Shown in pieces: positions 24,140 through 31,777 of a stretch of DNA of 60,962 nt; the first letter of the stretch is position 1; the number at the start of each line of letters is the position of its first letter. The stretch is from CAYFJO01 sp964343305 (lineage in GTDB: Bacteria; Planctomycetota; Planctomycetia; Pirellulales; Pirellulaceae). Below the pieces are notes generated by a model. That model was not told the origin of the DNA, did not search any database, and saw only the letters and a list, made by a program, of their open reading frames with translations. The position numbers and the translations under genes are program-made. Where the stretch lies: contig CAYFJO010000014.1 in assembly GCA_964343305.1 (NCBI GenBank), positions 1-60,962 of the forward strand, given 5' to 3'.

Positions 24140-25528
24140 ATGCCCACAATACTACCCATTCATCACGCTGGCGAAGAACAATCGAACGATGCGCGCGACC
24201 GCGTTGTCAACGTCGAGCCGGCGGCGCTACGCACTTATACTCCAACGCTCGCCGTCATTGCTAAGAGTGAAGGTTCGTACCACTGGACCACCGAAGGCCG
24301 TAAGCTGGCAGATTTTTCATCGGGCGTGCTCGTCGCCAACTTGGGTCACAATCCCGCGCGGTGGTGGAAACGCGTGCTCGACTACATGACCTTGTCGAAC
24401 CTCGATGACTCCAAACCGTTTGTCGCCGCAGCACCGCTATCGGCGTACAACGCGGTCACCGAATTGGACGTTGCCGCCAGCGAACGGTTGCTTGCCAATT
24501 TGAACGGCCAACCCGGTGGCGATCGCATGCAACAAGTCATGTGGGCGGCCAGCGGCAGTGAAGCAATTCAAAAGGCGTTGTGGTCGTGCATGGCACGGCG
24601 ACCCGGCGAAGACATGATCATTGCCACACGATTTGGCTTTCATGGAAAAAAAGGGTTGGCGGGCGCGACGACGGGGAGCGAAAAGGATTTTGAGCGCGAC
24701 GATCGTGTGCGATTCATCAGCTTTCCGATGGAAGATTGCAACAACCTTGAACGACGCCGGCAGCCGATCGATCTCGCGCCCTACGAGGCGGAACTCGAAG
24801 CTTTGTGGAACGAGTTCGGTTCGCGAATCTGTTGCCTGCTCACCGAGCCCTATCTCGGCGGTGGTGGTTCTTTTCATCCTCAAAAGGAATACATGCAATT
24901 GCTCGAGCACTTCTGCCGCGAGCATGATATTCTCTTTATCCTTGACGAAATTCAAGCCAACTTTGGCCGGACGGGACCGATGTATGCGTTTACGCACTAT
25001 GGCGTCGAACCCGACATCGTTTGTTTGGGCAAAGGGCTGGGCAACGGCGTTCCCGTCAGTGCGGCGGTTGGCCGTACAGATGTCTTTGACAATTTAGAGT
25101 ACGGCGAAGCGTCGGATACGTGGAGTGCCAATCCGTTGTCGTCGGCCGCTGTTTTAGCAACGCTCGACGAGTTCGAATCGACGGACGTGATTGAGCAAGG
25201 TCAAAAGCTGGCCGAAGTCATCGAGGCGGGTCTGGTTCGGCTCAAAGAAACTCCGATCATCGGCAACGTCCGTGGTGAGGGATGCGTCTGGGGAATCGAG
25301 TGCAACGACGTCGGTTCACACGCTGCCGCTGATGTGGCGAACGCTTGCGTCGAAGCCTGCTATATCGGCGACGAGCAAGGCCGCGCGATTCATTTACTAG
25401 GTCCGCTCGCCGGCAAAGTGGTTCGCGTCAGTCCGCCGCTGACGATGGATTTGCATGAGGCTCGCGATTGTTTTGATGCGATGTTCGAGATTCTCTCGGA
25501 ACTGGCATCGCGGCTAATAGATGCGTAG
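24140..25528 (+). CDS. Class III (omega-type) aminotransferase
   Basis: PLP aminotransferase, fold type I, subgroup II (acetylornithine, GABA and similar). Seen: MWAASGSEAIQKAL (phosphate-binding), LFILDEIQANFGRTG (cofactor-ring Asp), and PDIVCLGKGLGNGVPVSA with the Schiff-base Lys. Also typical are ADFSSGVLVANLGH near the N-terminus and RGEGCVWGIEC near the C-terminus. Substrate unknown; it would supply or remove an amino group in the neighbouring pathway. ATG 24140 has a GAGG-type site upstream. Its last 101 bp overlap the convergent TIR-like gene. Confidence 0.88.
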   Translation: MPTILPIHHAGEEQSNDARDRVVNVEPAALRTYTPTLAVIAKSEGSYHWTTEGRKLADFSSGVLVANLGHNPARWWKRVLDYMTLSNLDDSKPFVAAAPLSAYNAVTELDVAASERLLANLNGQPGGDRMQQVMWAASGSEAIQKALWSCMARRPGEDMIIATRFGFHGKKGLAGATTGSEKDFERDDRVRFISFPMEDCNNLERRRQPIDLAPYEAELEALWNEFGSRICCLLTEPYLGGGGSFHPQKEYMQLLEHFCREHDILFILDEIQANFGRTGPMYAFTHYGVEPDIVCLGKGLGNGVPVSAAVGRTDVFDNLEYGEASDTWSANPLSSAAVLATLDEFESTDVIEQGQKLAEVIEAGLVRLKETPIIGNVRGEGCVWGIECNDVGSHAAADVANACVEACYIGDEQGRAIHLLGPLAGKVVRVSPPLTMDLHEARDCFDAMFEILSELASRLIDA

Positions 25529-26174
25529 GTCCGCGTCCAGGCATGTCTAAGGTATTTTCATCGAGCCAAGCCGAAACGAGATGCGCGTAGTCCGTGAAGG
25601 TCATTTCAGGTTCTTTTAATCTCAATTCACGGCACAGGTCCGGCAACTCTTTGACAAATAGTTTGAACTGACGATGAATCTCAGCGCCGCCAGGAATTTG
25701 AGCGTGGTTCGTCGAAGCGCGTAGCCAATCGCGAACAACCGAGATCACCTTTTTCTGGCTATTGCCATGCGCTTGAACGTCTTGACCGGAAATGTCGGAA
25801 ATGTCGGAAATGAATTTCCGGTACCGATGTTTGGTGGTGTCGACAATCAAGCAGTTCTTTTTTCGTTGCTTCCCGCTGCCAAACTTCTTTGTAGCAAGAA
25901 ACATGCCGAGTTCAAGCGGCATGTTGAAACGCGGCAATCTTGTTTTCGTATCAAGGTCGGTGCGGGAGATGTCGTGAATGCCAAATTTGCATTCGCCGAT
26001 GATCTTGAAGATTTTATCAATTCGGACTTGACTGCCGTCATCAATTTCCAACGCGCAACGCGGAATAAACCCACAGTCACTAATTGAGAATACGATGGCA
26101 CGAAACAGAGGTTGGAACTTGTCATCAAACGGGCAATTGACAAACACGTTGCGCGAGTAGGTAGTTTGAGCCAT
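25428..26174 (-). CDS. TIR/deoxyribosyltransferase-like fold protein, unknown
   Basis: Start ATG 26174 gives YSRNVFVNCPFDDKFQPLF at the N-terminus. GECKFGIHDISR and FNMPLELGMFL follow, patterns like the central strands and the catalytic-Glu helix of nucleoside deoxyribosyltransferases and TIR domains. Such folds cleave N-glycosidic bonds of nucleotides or NAD and occur in defence proteins. KFISDISDISGQD contains a 9-bp tandem duplication (aatgtcgga twice). The C-terminal 30 residues are antisense to the aminotransferase and look like run-on sequence. A 60-residue ORF precedes it. The function is an inference. Confidence 0.6.
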   Translation of the reverse strand: MAQTTYSRNVFVNCPFDDKFQPLFRAIVFSISDCGFIPRCALEIDDGSQVRIDKIFKIIGECKFGIHDISRTDLDTKTRLPRFNMPLELGMFLATKKFGSGKQRKKNCLIVDTTKHRYRKFISDISDISGQDVQAHGNSQKKVISVVRDWLRASTNHAQIPGGAEIHRQFKLFVKELPDLCRELRLKEPEMTFTDYAHLVSAWLDENTLDMPGRGPTHLLAAMPVPRESRTSHQNNREPHANPSSAAD

Positions 26175-26208
26175 GAACAGCAACGGGGGTGCGTACGTCA
26201 AGCAGTAG

Positions 26209-26391
26209 TTAGGGCTTACGACCCGCACGAACACTCGACATCGAGATTCTGCGGGCGGCAGCTTCTGACTCTCGTGCCGCTTTGATCTTTTTCACTGCCC
26301 GAACAATCATGGCGCGGGGAACGGTGGGCTTCGTCTTTGGGTAGAGAATGATCCGACGGGCGGACTCTGTTTCGTTATTTGGCTGGGACAT
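26209..26391 (-). CDS. Small basic hypothetical protein upstream of TIR-like gene
   Basis: 60 residues, Arg/Ala-rich: RRIILYPKTKPTVPRAMIVR then KKIKAARESEAAARR. It ends 34 bp before the TIR-like gene on the same strand, so the two may be co-transcribed, perhaps as partner or antitoxin-like protein. No family recognised. It is basic and largely helical in appearance, which would suit nucleic-acid binding, but nothing more can be said. Confidence 0.45.
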   Translation of the reverse strand: MSQPNNETESARRIILYPKTKPTVPRAMIVRAVKKIKAARESEAAARRISMSSVRAGRKP

Positions 26392-26576
26392 ACGGACCGA
26401 TTTCTCTACGCAGTGAAATGAATCTAATAAAGGAATTGTAGGTAGCCTACTGTACTAGTTCAACATGAATTTGATGGTGGTTGGGTGTGTGACCTGCAAT
26501 CCATGGTCAGGTTTACGACCTTCTTGACAATTCCCAAAATCTTAATACTTTGTGATAGATGGCGTAAGGATCAGCG

Positions 26577-27281
26577 GTGAATAAGGAATTTTCGGAAAGG
26601 AATCTCTCCGTGCCAGATTCTCATAGCGAGCCGAATAGGACCGAGGCGGCTAAATACGTTGCAAAAACCCTCTCCATTCAGTGCGATTCCTCAAAAGACC
26701 TGGTCTTGCTAAAAGCTAGCATTCTTTGGCTGCATTCCGTTCAATGGCTCGTGCGACACTTGGATTCAACGCATGAATCCCTTAAGGCACTGATTGGATT
26801 CATCGAAGGTGAAAAAAGTTTTGATGTCGATGCACTCGACGACTTCCGCCAAATGTCTAACCATCTTAGCATGCAGTTGAAGGCCAAGATTGATTGGATC
26901 TCAATCGAAGCCAACCATTGGAATGAGTTGCGCAATATCACGAATCAAGTGAATACGGTCGCAGAGACGTTTGGTGCCCATACTTCCAATCAAGTGGATG
27001 AATGCGCCCGAAATCTGGGTAAGCAATTCCTCAACAGTGAAACGGAACTTTCGGCGGATGAGATCATGGATGCGCTCAAGACGTTTCCTGAGGAACAGAA
27101 GCGTCAACAGGACGTGGAAGTCCGCCGCACGCTTGACGAACTCAAAGAACAAGCGAAAGACACGCAACGAGACATCGCACAGTTGCGAGGGGAATGTGCC
27201 GAGTTAAATGCATACCTTGCCAACCAAGTGATGAAATTTGAGATCACACAAAAACAAGTCCTTCAAACGGACGAAGAATAG
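26577..27281 (+). CDS. Hypothetical helical/coiled-coil protein
   Basis: 234 residues starting at GTG 26577, with AAGGA upstream. No family recognised. No signal peptide or membrane span is seen. Sequence is helical throughout; the C-terminal third (RRTLDELKEQAKDTQRDIAQ and following) has coiled-coil heptad character. It lies in an AT-richer stretch than the flanking metabolic genes and is divergent from the TIR-like pair across about 185 bp. A ttgaca box at 26524-26529 could be a -35 element, but no convincing -10 is seen. Confidence 0.55.
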   Translation: MNKEFSERNLSVPDSHSEPNRTEAAKYVAKTLSIQCDSSKDLVLLKASILWLHSVQWLVRHLDSTHESLKALIGFIEGEKSFDVDALDDFRQMSNHLSMQLKAKIDWISIEANHWNELRNITNQVNTVAETFGAHTSNQVDECARNLGKQFLNSETELSADEIMDALKTFPEEQKRQQDVEVRRTLDELKEQAKDTQRDIAQLRGECAELNAYLANQVMKFEITQKQVLQTDEE

Positions 27282-27316
27282 CGTCAGCAACAATTGCGAC
27301 GAGGAATGTAGTTCAA

Positions 27317-27727
27317 ATGCCAGCAGCCGTGCCAGTTGATGTGATTCACATTTCCGATCAAACATTGCGTGATGAGCGAATTGCATGCTGGTTGTTGGCA
27401 TTCGAAATTTATTTGAAGAGGTTGAAGCGGACAGATGTACATTCGAGTCCGTACTTCAAATTGGCCAAGAAACTTTGCCGCCGTTCACGCCTGGTTGATC
27501 TGGGGTTTACGTCTGCCATTTTGGTTGACTACGAACAGGCCAAAAGGGCGGGCTCACTCTTTCTTGACGCCTTTGATGCGATACCGCTCGATACCGAACA
27601 AATCATTCGAGAATTTCGGCAAGCGATCGGAGATCGAGGACATAGGATTCGAGCGGCCGTCGAGAAGTTTGAGACGAATTTTGATGACCCGATACGCATT
27701 TCATCCGCTCGTGCACTTGGAATTTAA
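27317..27727 (+). CDS. Hypothetical protein
   Basis: 136 residues, no recognised family, no signal or membrane span. It contains a Lys/Arg-rich central part (FKLAKKLCRRSRLVDLG) and an Arg-rich C-terminal helix. It follows the coiled-coil gene by 35 bp on the same strand and shares its lower G+C, so the two probably form a unit. Whether the unit belongs with the divergent TIR-like gene is open. Confidence 0.5.
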   Translation: MPAAVPVDVIHISDQTLRDERIACWLLAFEIYLKRLKRTDVHSSPYFKLAKKLCRRSRLVDLGFTSAILVDYEQAKRAGSLFLDAFDAIPLDTEQIIREFRQAIGDRGHRIRAAVEKFETNFDDPIRISSARALGI

Positions 27728-27799
27728 CCGGCAAGTTGAGTTCATCAAACGGCCTTAACTTAGGGAGTCGTCCCTTTGTTGACATGATGGCAGGCTGAA

Positions 27800-28273
27800 A
27801 TGGTAACCCCATACCGTCTCATGCAATTAGCAATCGACAAAGCACGCGAAGGGATCGCGGCTGGCCAGTCACCTTTCGGGTGTGCCATCGCCAAGGACGG
27901 CAAAGTCATTGCCGCGTCGCATAACACCGTCGTCGCGACGACGGACATCACAGCCCACGGCGAAGTGAACGCGATTCGGGCCGCGTGCTTGGAACTGAAC
28001 CAGATCTTGCTGGACGGCTGCATCGCCGCCACAACTTGCGAGCCGTGTCCGATGTGTATGGCGGCGTTGCATTGGGCGCGCGTTTCGACAGTCTATTACG
28101 GCGCGACGATCGCCGATGCCGAACAGGCGGGATTCAACGAATTACAATTGCCCGCCGCCGAGATTCTCAAGATTGGCGGCAGCGAAGTGAATCTGGTTGG
28201 CGGAACACTGAGCGATGAGTGTAAAGCGCTATTTCAAGAATGGCTTGCCTCGCCGAATCCGCGGACGTATTAA
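27800..28273 (+). CDS. Nucleoside/base deaminase (guanine/cytidine deaminase family)
   Basis: Zinc deaminase with the two diagnostic motifs: HGEVNAIRA (His and proton-shuttling Glu) and CEPCPMCMAALHWA (two zinc Cys). The sequence around SPFGCAIAKDGKVIAASHN and the FNELQLPAAEIL tail resemble guanine deaminase GuaD and related purine deaminases more than tRNA-specific TadA. At 157 residues it is full length. Cytoplasmic purine salvage is likely. Its 3' end overlaps queF by 4 bp in convergent orientation. Confidence 0.88.
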   Translation: MVTPYRLMQLAIDKAREGIAAGQSPFGCAIAKDGKVIAASHNTVVATTDITAHGEVNAIRAACLELNQILLDGCIAATTCEPCPMCMAALHWARVSTVYYGATIADAEQAGFNELQLPAAEILKIGGSEVNLVGGTLSDECKALFQEWLASPNPRTY

Positions 28274-28626
28274 CCCGCTTCGTGCGTGACCGTGACACTA
28301 GTGGTGATACCGCCGCGTGCGGTAAAGGCGGCTACCAACGTCATTCGCCGTGGTTTGAGCACGGCGACCAAATCGTCGAGAATGCGATTCGTGACATTTT
28401 CGTAAAAAATGCCCTCGTTGCGGAATGCCAGCAGGTACAGCTTTAAACTCTTCAGTTCAACGCAAGTTTTTTTGGGAGTGTAGGTGAACGTGAGCGTGCC
28501 GAAATCGGGTTGGCCGGTCTTGGGACAGACAGATGTGAACTCTGGACAGACGATTTCGATCGTGTAATCCCGTTTGGGGAATTCGTTTTCAAATGTTTCT
28601 AGAATCTCGCGAAACTCTTCAGGCAT
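28270..28626 (-). CDS. queF: NADPH-dependent 7-cyano-7-deazaguanine reductase QueF
   Basis: Reduces the nitrile preQ0 to preQ1 in queuosine biosynthesis. The type-I (short, about 120 residue) QueF motifs are present: catalytic Cys in EFTSVCPKTGQPDFGTL and the NADPH-binding ELKSLKLYL segment, then FYENVTNRILDDL. The gene is divergent from queE, with a 74-bp palindrome in between; together they cover two steps of the same pathway. Others (queC, queD) are not in the window. Confidence 0.93.
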   Translation of the reverse strand: MPEEFREILETFENEFPKRDYTIEIVCPEFTSVCPKTGQPDFGTLTFTYTPKKTCVELKSLKLYLLAFRNEGIFYENVTNRILDDLVAVLKPRRMTLVAAFTARGGITTSVTVTHEAG

Positions 28627-28687
28627 TCTGCGGTCCTTTCGACTAAATGGCTATTTTGTCATGATGAAGTGGAGTGGACAACCTATT

Positions 28688-28760
28688 GTAGGGTGCGTGA
28701 AACGCACCGAACGCAAGACGTCGAAAAAAATAAATTCATGGTGCGTTTCACGCACGCTAC
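28688..28760. repeat. Palindrome gtagggtgcgtgaaacgcacc / inverted copy, upstream of queE
   Basis: 28688-28708 and 28740-28760 are near-perfect inverted copies, each itself a small hairpin (gtgcgt-gaa-acgcac). The right arm ends 3 bp before the queE ATG. In RNA this hairpin would cover the place where a ribosome site is expected, and no Shine-Dalgarno is visible. A related element occurs near 44573-44632. Confidence 0.8.
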
Positions 28761-28763
28761 GAA

Positions 28764-29450
28764 ATGCGAATTGCTGAAATTTACAAATCGGTACAAGGCG
28801 AAGGGCGTCTAACGGGGACGGAAAGTGTTTTCGTGCGCGCGTCGGGGTGCAATTTGCGTTGCTGGTTCTGCGATACGCCGCACACTTCCTGGCATGCGGA
28901 AGGTGATGATCTTTCGGTGGACGAGATCATCGTGCAGATCGATGAATGGTTGTGTTCACATGTGGTCATTACCGGCGGCGAACCGATGTTATTTGCGGAG
29001 TTGATCCCGTTGTGCGAACGATTGGGCAAGCTTGATCGGCATGTGACGGTTGAAACCGCCGGCACGCTTTATCTGCCGGTGCGATGCGATTTGATGTCGA
29101 TCAGCCCAAAGCTTTCCAACTCCACGCCGCCGCTCGATGATGCGCCGAAATGGCGGAAGCGGCACGAACGTTCCAGATTCGCGCCCGACGTCATTCGCCG
29201 CTTGGTGGATGAGCACGAGTATCAAGTGAAATTCGTAGTAGATGCCGAAACGGATTGCGACGAAATCCTGGAATGCTTGCAAAAGTTTCCAGAAATCAAC
29301 AGGGAGCGTGTGCAATTGATGCCGCAAGGCACAGAGATCGACGAACTGCTTCGGACGAGCGAGTGGTTGCAGCCCTACTGCGAAGCCAACGGTTTCCAGT
29401 TTTGCCATCGACGGCAGATCGAATGGTTTGGGCTGGTGCGCGGAACTTAA
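28764..29450 (+). CDS. queE: 7-carboxy-7-deazaguanine synthase QueE
   Basis: Radical-SAM enzyme forming CDG from 6-carboxytetrahydropterin in queuosine/7-deazaguanine biosynthesis. N-terminus EIYKSVQGEGRLTGTESVFV is typical; the iron-sulfur cysteines are in CNLRCWFCDTPHTSW (the CxxxCxxC motif is read as C-NLR-C-WF-C). VVITGGEPML is the SAM-binding glycine stretch. At 228 residues it is full length. It may be the first gene after the palindrome and has no good ribosome site. Probably acts with queF next door. Confidence 0.93.
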   Translation: MRIAEIYKSVQGEGRLTGTESVFVRASGCNLRCWFCDTPHTSWHAEGDDLSVDEIIVQIDEWLCSHVVITGGEPMLFAELIPLCERLGKLDRHVTVETAGTLYLPVRCDLMSISPKLSNSTPPLDDAPKWRKRHERSRFAPDVIRRLVDEHEYQVKFVVDAETDCDEILECLQKFPEINRERVQLMPQGTEIDELLRTSEWLQPYCEANGFQFCHRRQIEWFGLVRGT

Positions 29451-29503
29451 TCGCGCAAAAAGGAAGCCCGGCAATTTTCCAATCACCGGGCCCCGGGTCA
29501 AAG

Positions 29504-30430
29504 TTAAAATGCGCCGACATCCTCTTCGACGTCGGCTTCGTCCAAATCATAATCATCGACATGGTAGGCATCGTCGACCCGCGCCGCATCGCCGTCATCG
29601 TGGTTATCTCGTTCCAGCCGGATTTGCTCTGGACGCCGATGGTCCAGCATCGAGTCGATCGCACCTCCCAACCACAACGATGCAAACGGAACGTTTTTGA
29701 AACGCCTTGATCCGGACCGTGTGCGGTGCTCGATGTCCGCGGCACCCAGAACCAGCACTTCCAGCAAGTCCTTAATCTCGCGTCGCAGCGTGCGTGCAAA
29801 GATTGGCTCGCGGGTCGTTCCCCACAGGAATTTGTGTTCGTAAACGTACGATTCATCAATTTCCACGCGGTGGAAGAACCACGCCCAGACGACTTCGCTT
29901 ATGATCAGCAGCGCGAAAACATATCCCGCCACGAGGAAGAAGCCTGGACTTACACTCGCGCCGAGCGAAGCGATGTGAATCGCCGCTTCAGCCAGCGGAT
30001 TCCACGCCAACTCGATCGTCGAAAAATAACTGGCACCCAACAGAGCGATCACGGCAACGGCAAGCACTGTCGTGCGAATGATGTTGAAGTTGTACAGCAC
30101 CGCGACGAAACAAACGATCAACGCGATGAACCAATAGAACAACAGCAATCCCGTGCTGACCACGTTGGCTTGAGCAAGGAAGTAAAAGATGAAACTTCCC
30201 CAAACCATCGGGTGCATGTAAACCGAGTCGCCGTACCAAATGAACTTGATACTGTAAACTCGATCGCGGTCGTGGATCACCCGGCTGACCAAATAGGAAA
30301 GAAAGTGTTTCTCCACGGCCTTGACCGTTTGGACAAACGGCCACGTGACCAACCAAATGGGGAAAGTAAACAGTACCAGTGGAAAACTCCACCAAACGCT
30401 TCTGGCTCGATTTCTTGCTTTACTCATCAT
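29504..30430 (-). CDS. Polytopic membrane protein, unknown
   Basis: About 308 residues with several membrane spans: near 15-30, 75-95, 98-118, 121-140 and 160-185. A cytoplasmic-looking C-terminal region ends in a strongly acidic tail (DDYDLDEADVEEDVGAF). No family recognised. Two adjacent ATGs (30430 and 30427) follow a strong GGAGGG ribosome site, so translation should be efficient. The start lies right at the edge of the assembly gap, so upstream regulation cannot be read. Confidence 0.65.
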   Translation of the reverse strand: MMSKARNRARSVWWSFPLVLFTFPIWLVTWPFVQTVKAVEKHFLSYLVSRVIHDRDRVYSIKFIWYGDSVYMHPMVWGSFIFYFLAQANVVSTGLLLFYWFIALIVCFVAVLYNFNIIRTTVLAVAVIALLGASYFSTIELAWNPLAEAAIHIASLGASVSPGFFLVAGYVFALLIISEVVWAWFFHRVEIDESYVYEHKFLWGTTREPIFARTLRREIKDLLEVLVLGAADIEHRTRSGSRRFKNVPFASLWLGGAIDSMLDHRRPEQIRLERDNHDDGDAARVDDAYHVDDYDLDEADVEEDVGAF

Positions 30431-30639
30431 TTGACCCTCCGTATGCCACACAGATGACAACGTGCCGTCTGTATAGGTTCAATGNNNNNNNNNNNNNNNN
30501 NNNNNNNNNNNNNNNNNNNNNNNNNNNNNNNNNNNNNNNNNNNNNNNNNNNNNNNNNNNNNNNNNNNNNNNNNNNNNNNNNNNNTTTGACCCTCCGTATG
30601 CCACACAGATGACAACGTGCCGTCTGTATAGGTTCAATG
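30430..30639. repeat. 55-bp direct repeat flanking the gap (probable assembly artefact)
   Basis: Each copy runs from tttgaccctccgtatgccac to ataggttcaatg. Only the left copy is joined to a real start codon; the right copy contains the ribosome site GGAGGG with no gene behind it. Identity over exactly 55 bp ending at the Ns favours an artefact over biology. Confidence 0.9.
30485..30584. other. Assembly gap (100 N)
   Basis: Exactly 100 undetermined bases. The 55 bp before it (30430-30484) and the 55 bp after it (30585-30639) are identical. This looks like two contigs that share a k-mer end and were scaffolded with a placeholder, so the real gap may be nil. ORFs running through the N run are not meaningful. 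Confidence 0.97.
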
Positions 30640-30679
30640 CACTATTCGAACCAAGGATGAGAATCTTAGGCCGATTTGG

Positions 30680-30760
30680 TTGAGCCGTACGCGCTAGCGT
30701 CGGGCTTTGCCCGCGATGCCCACTTTCTTGTAACGTCCATGGCTAGCGCCAGCGGCTCAA
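30680..30760. repeat. ttgagccg...gctagc inverted repeat
   Basis: 30680-30698 (ttgagccgtacgcgctagc) pairs with 30742-30760 (gctagcgccagcggctcaa) with a few mismatches. Inside is cgggctttgcccg, itself a small hairpin. It lies between the gap and the 3' end of the minus-strand gene at 30765 and may serve as its terminator. Confidence 0.7.
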
Positions 30761-30764
30761 ATCA

Positions 30765-31112
30765 TCAGTTTTGATTACCCAAAACCTCGTCGATTTCAGC
30801 CACCGCGGCTTGGAGAGATCGCGCGGCCATTTGGAAATTCGTGTGACTGGACACTTCGGGTTGGATCTCCAAATACATTTCCGTGGCCTTGCGAAGCTTT
30901 GAGAGTTTTTTCTTTGCTTGTTTAAGAAATGCCCTGGCATCACCTGCCGTGCCCGGTCCGCCCAGCGCCAACATATAGTCGTACAGCGTTCGATGCACGT
31001 CCTGCAGATCATCATCGTCGTTGGTTTCTTCGCTGTGTTTGAGAAATGTCCGGACCATCCACACGTGGCTGAGAAGTGTGTCGATACGCTGCATGGCTTC
31101 CATCGGTGTCAT
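30765..31112 (-). CDS. Conserved-looking hypothetical protein
   Basis: 115 residues, helical, with a central Lys-rich part (FLKQAKKKLSKLRKATEMYL). No signal peptide, no membrane span, no family recognised. It begins 6 bp after the thymidine kinase stop on the same strand, so both are very likely one transcript. Confidence 0.6.
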   Translation of the reverse strand: MTPMEAMQRIDTLLSHVWMVRTFLKHSEETNDDDDLQDVHRTLYDYMLALGGPGTAGDARAFLKQAKKKLSKLRKATEMYLEIQPEVSSHTNFQMAARSLQAAVAEIDEVLGNQN

Positions 31113-31117
31113 GGCAT

Positions 31118-31726
31118 CTAGTCTGTGAACGGCAGTTCGTATTTCTGCCGTGTGGCGACGGCTTCTTTAAAGTGTTGACGACAGACCGAAACATAACGCT
31201 CGTTGCCGCCGATTTGGATTTGGGCACCTTCTTTGATGGCGTCGCCATGCTCGTCAACTCTCAGCACCATCGTCGCTTTGCGGCCACAGTGACAGATGGT
31301 CTTGATCTCAGTGAGGTTATCGGCCCAAGCCAGCAAGTGCATACTGCCTTCGAACAAATTGCCTTGAAAGTCGGTACGCAAGCCGTACGTCAGCACTGGA
31401 ATGTCAAGTTCGTCGGCGACGTCACTGAGTTGACGGACTTGGCGTTTGGTCAGAAACTGCGCTTCATCCACCAAAACACAATGGAGCGGCGATTCGTTGT
31501 GGTGCCGGCGAGTGAATTCCAACAAATTGTCGACCTGGGTGAACGAATTGGCTTTGGTCGATAAACCGATTCGCGACGTGATATTGTCATCGCCATCACG
31601 TGTATCGAGTTCGGGCGTGAACACCAATGTATTCATGCCGCGCTCGCGATAGTTATAGTTGGATTGAAGCAGGATTGTTGATTTGCCTGCATTCATCGCG
31701 GAATAGTAGAAATAGAGCTTGGCCAT
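31118..31726 (-). CDS. tdk: Thymidine kinase (type II)
   Basis: Phosphorylates thymidine in the salvage pathway. Walker A is SAMNAGKSTILLQ near residues 9-21, the Walker B/Asp region is VLVDEAQFL, and YGLRTDFQGNLF is the substrate lasso side. Zinc-type cysteines lie near ICHCGRKA and VCRQHF. At 202 residues it has the normal length. Upstream of the 115-residue hypothetical gene on the same strand; divergent from the TAXI-type gene. Confidence 0.95.
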   Translation of the reverse strand: MAKLYFYYSAMNAGKSTILLQSNYNYRERGMNTLVFTPELDTRDGDDNITSRIGLSTKANSFTQVDNLLEFTRRHHNESPLHCVLVDEAQFLTKRQVRQLSDVADELDIPVLTYGLRTDFQGNLFEGSMHLLAWADNLTEIKTICHCGRKATMVLRVDEHGDAIKEGAQIQIGGNERYVSVCRQHFKEAVATRQKYELPFTD

Positions 31727-31777
31727 CGTTGGCCATATTAACTGAAACGGGCGACTAGTAACAGGATTCTAAATAAA

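Noticed and set aside
28627..28763. preQ1 riboswitch before queE/queF
   Set aside because: The space is filled by the gtagggtgcg palindrome, which has no recognisable preQ1 aptamer pattern.
30427..30615. ORFs running through the N run
   Set aside because: They only arise because Ns give no stop codons and the 55-bp end is duplicated.
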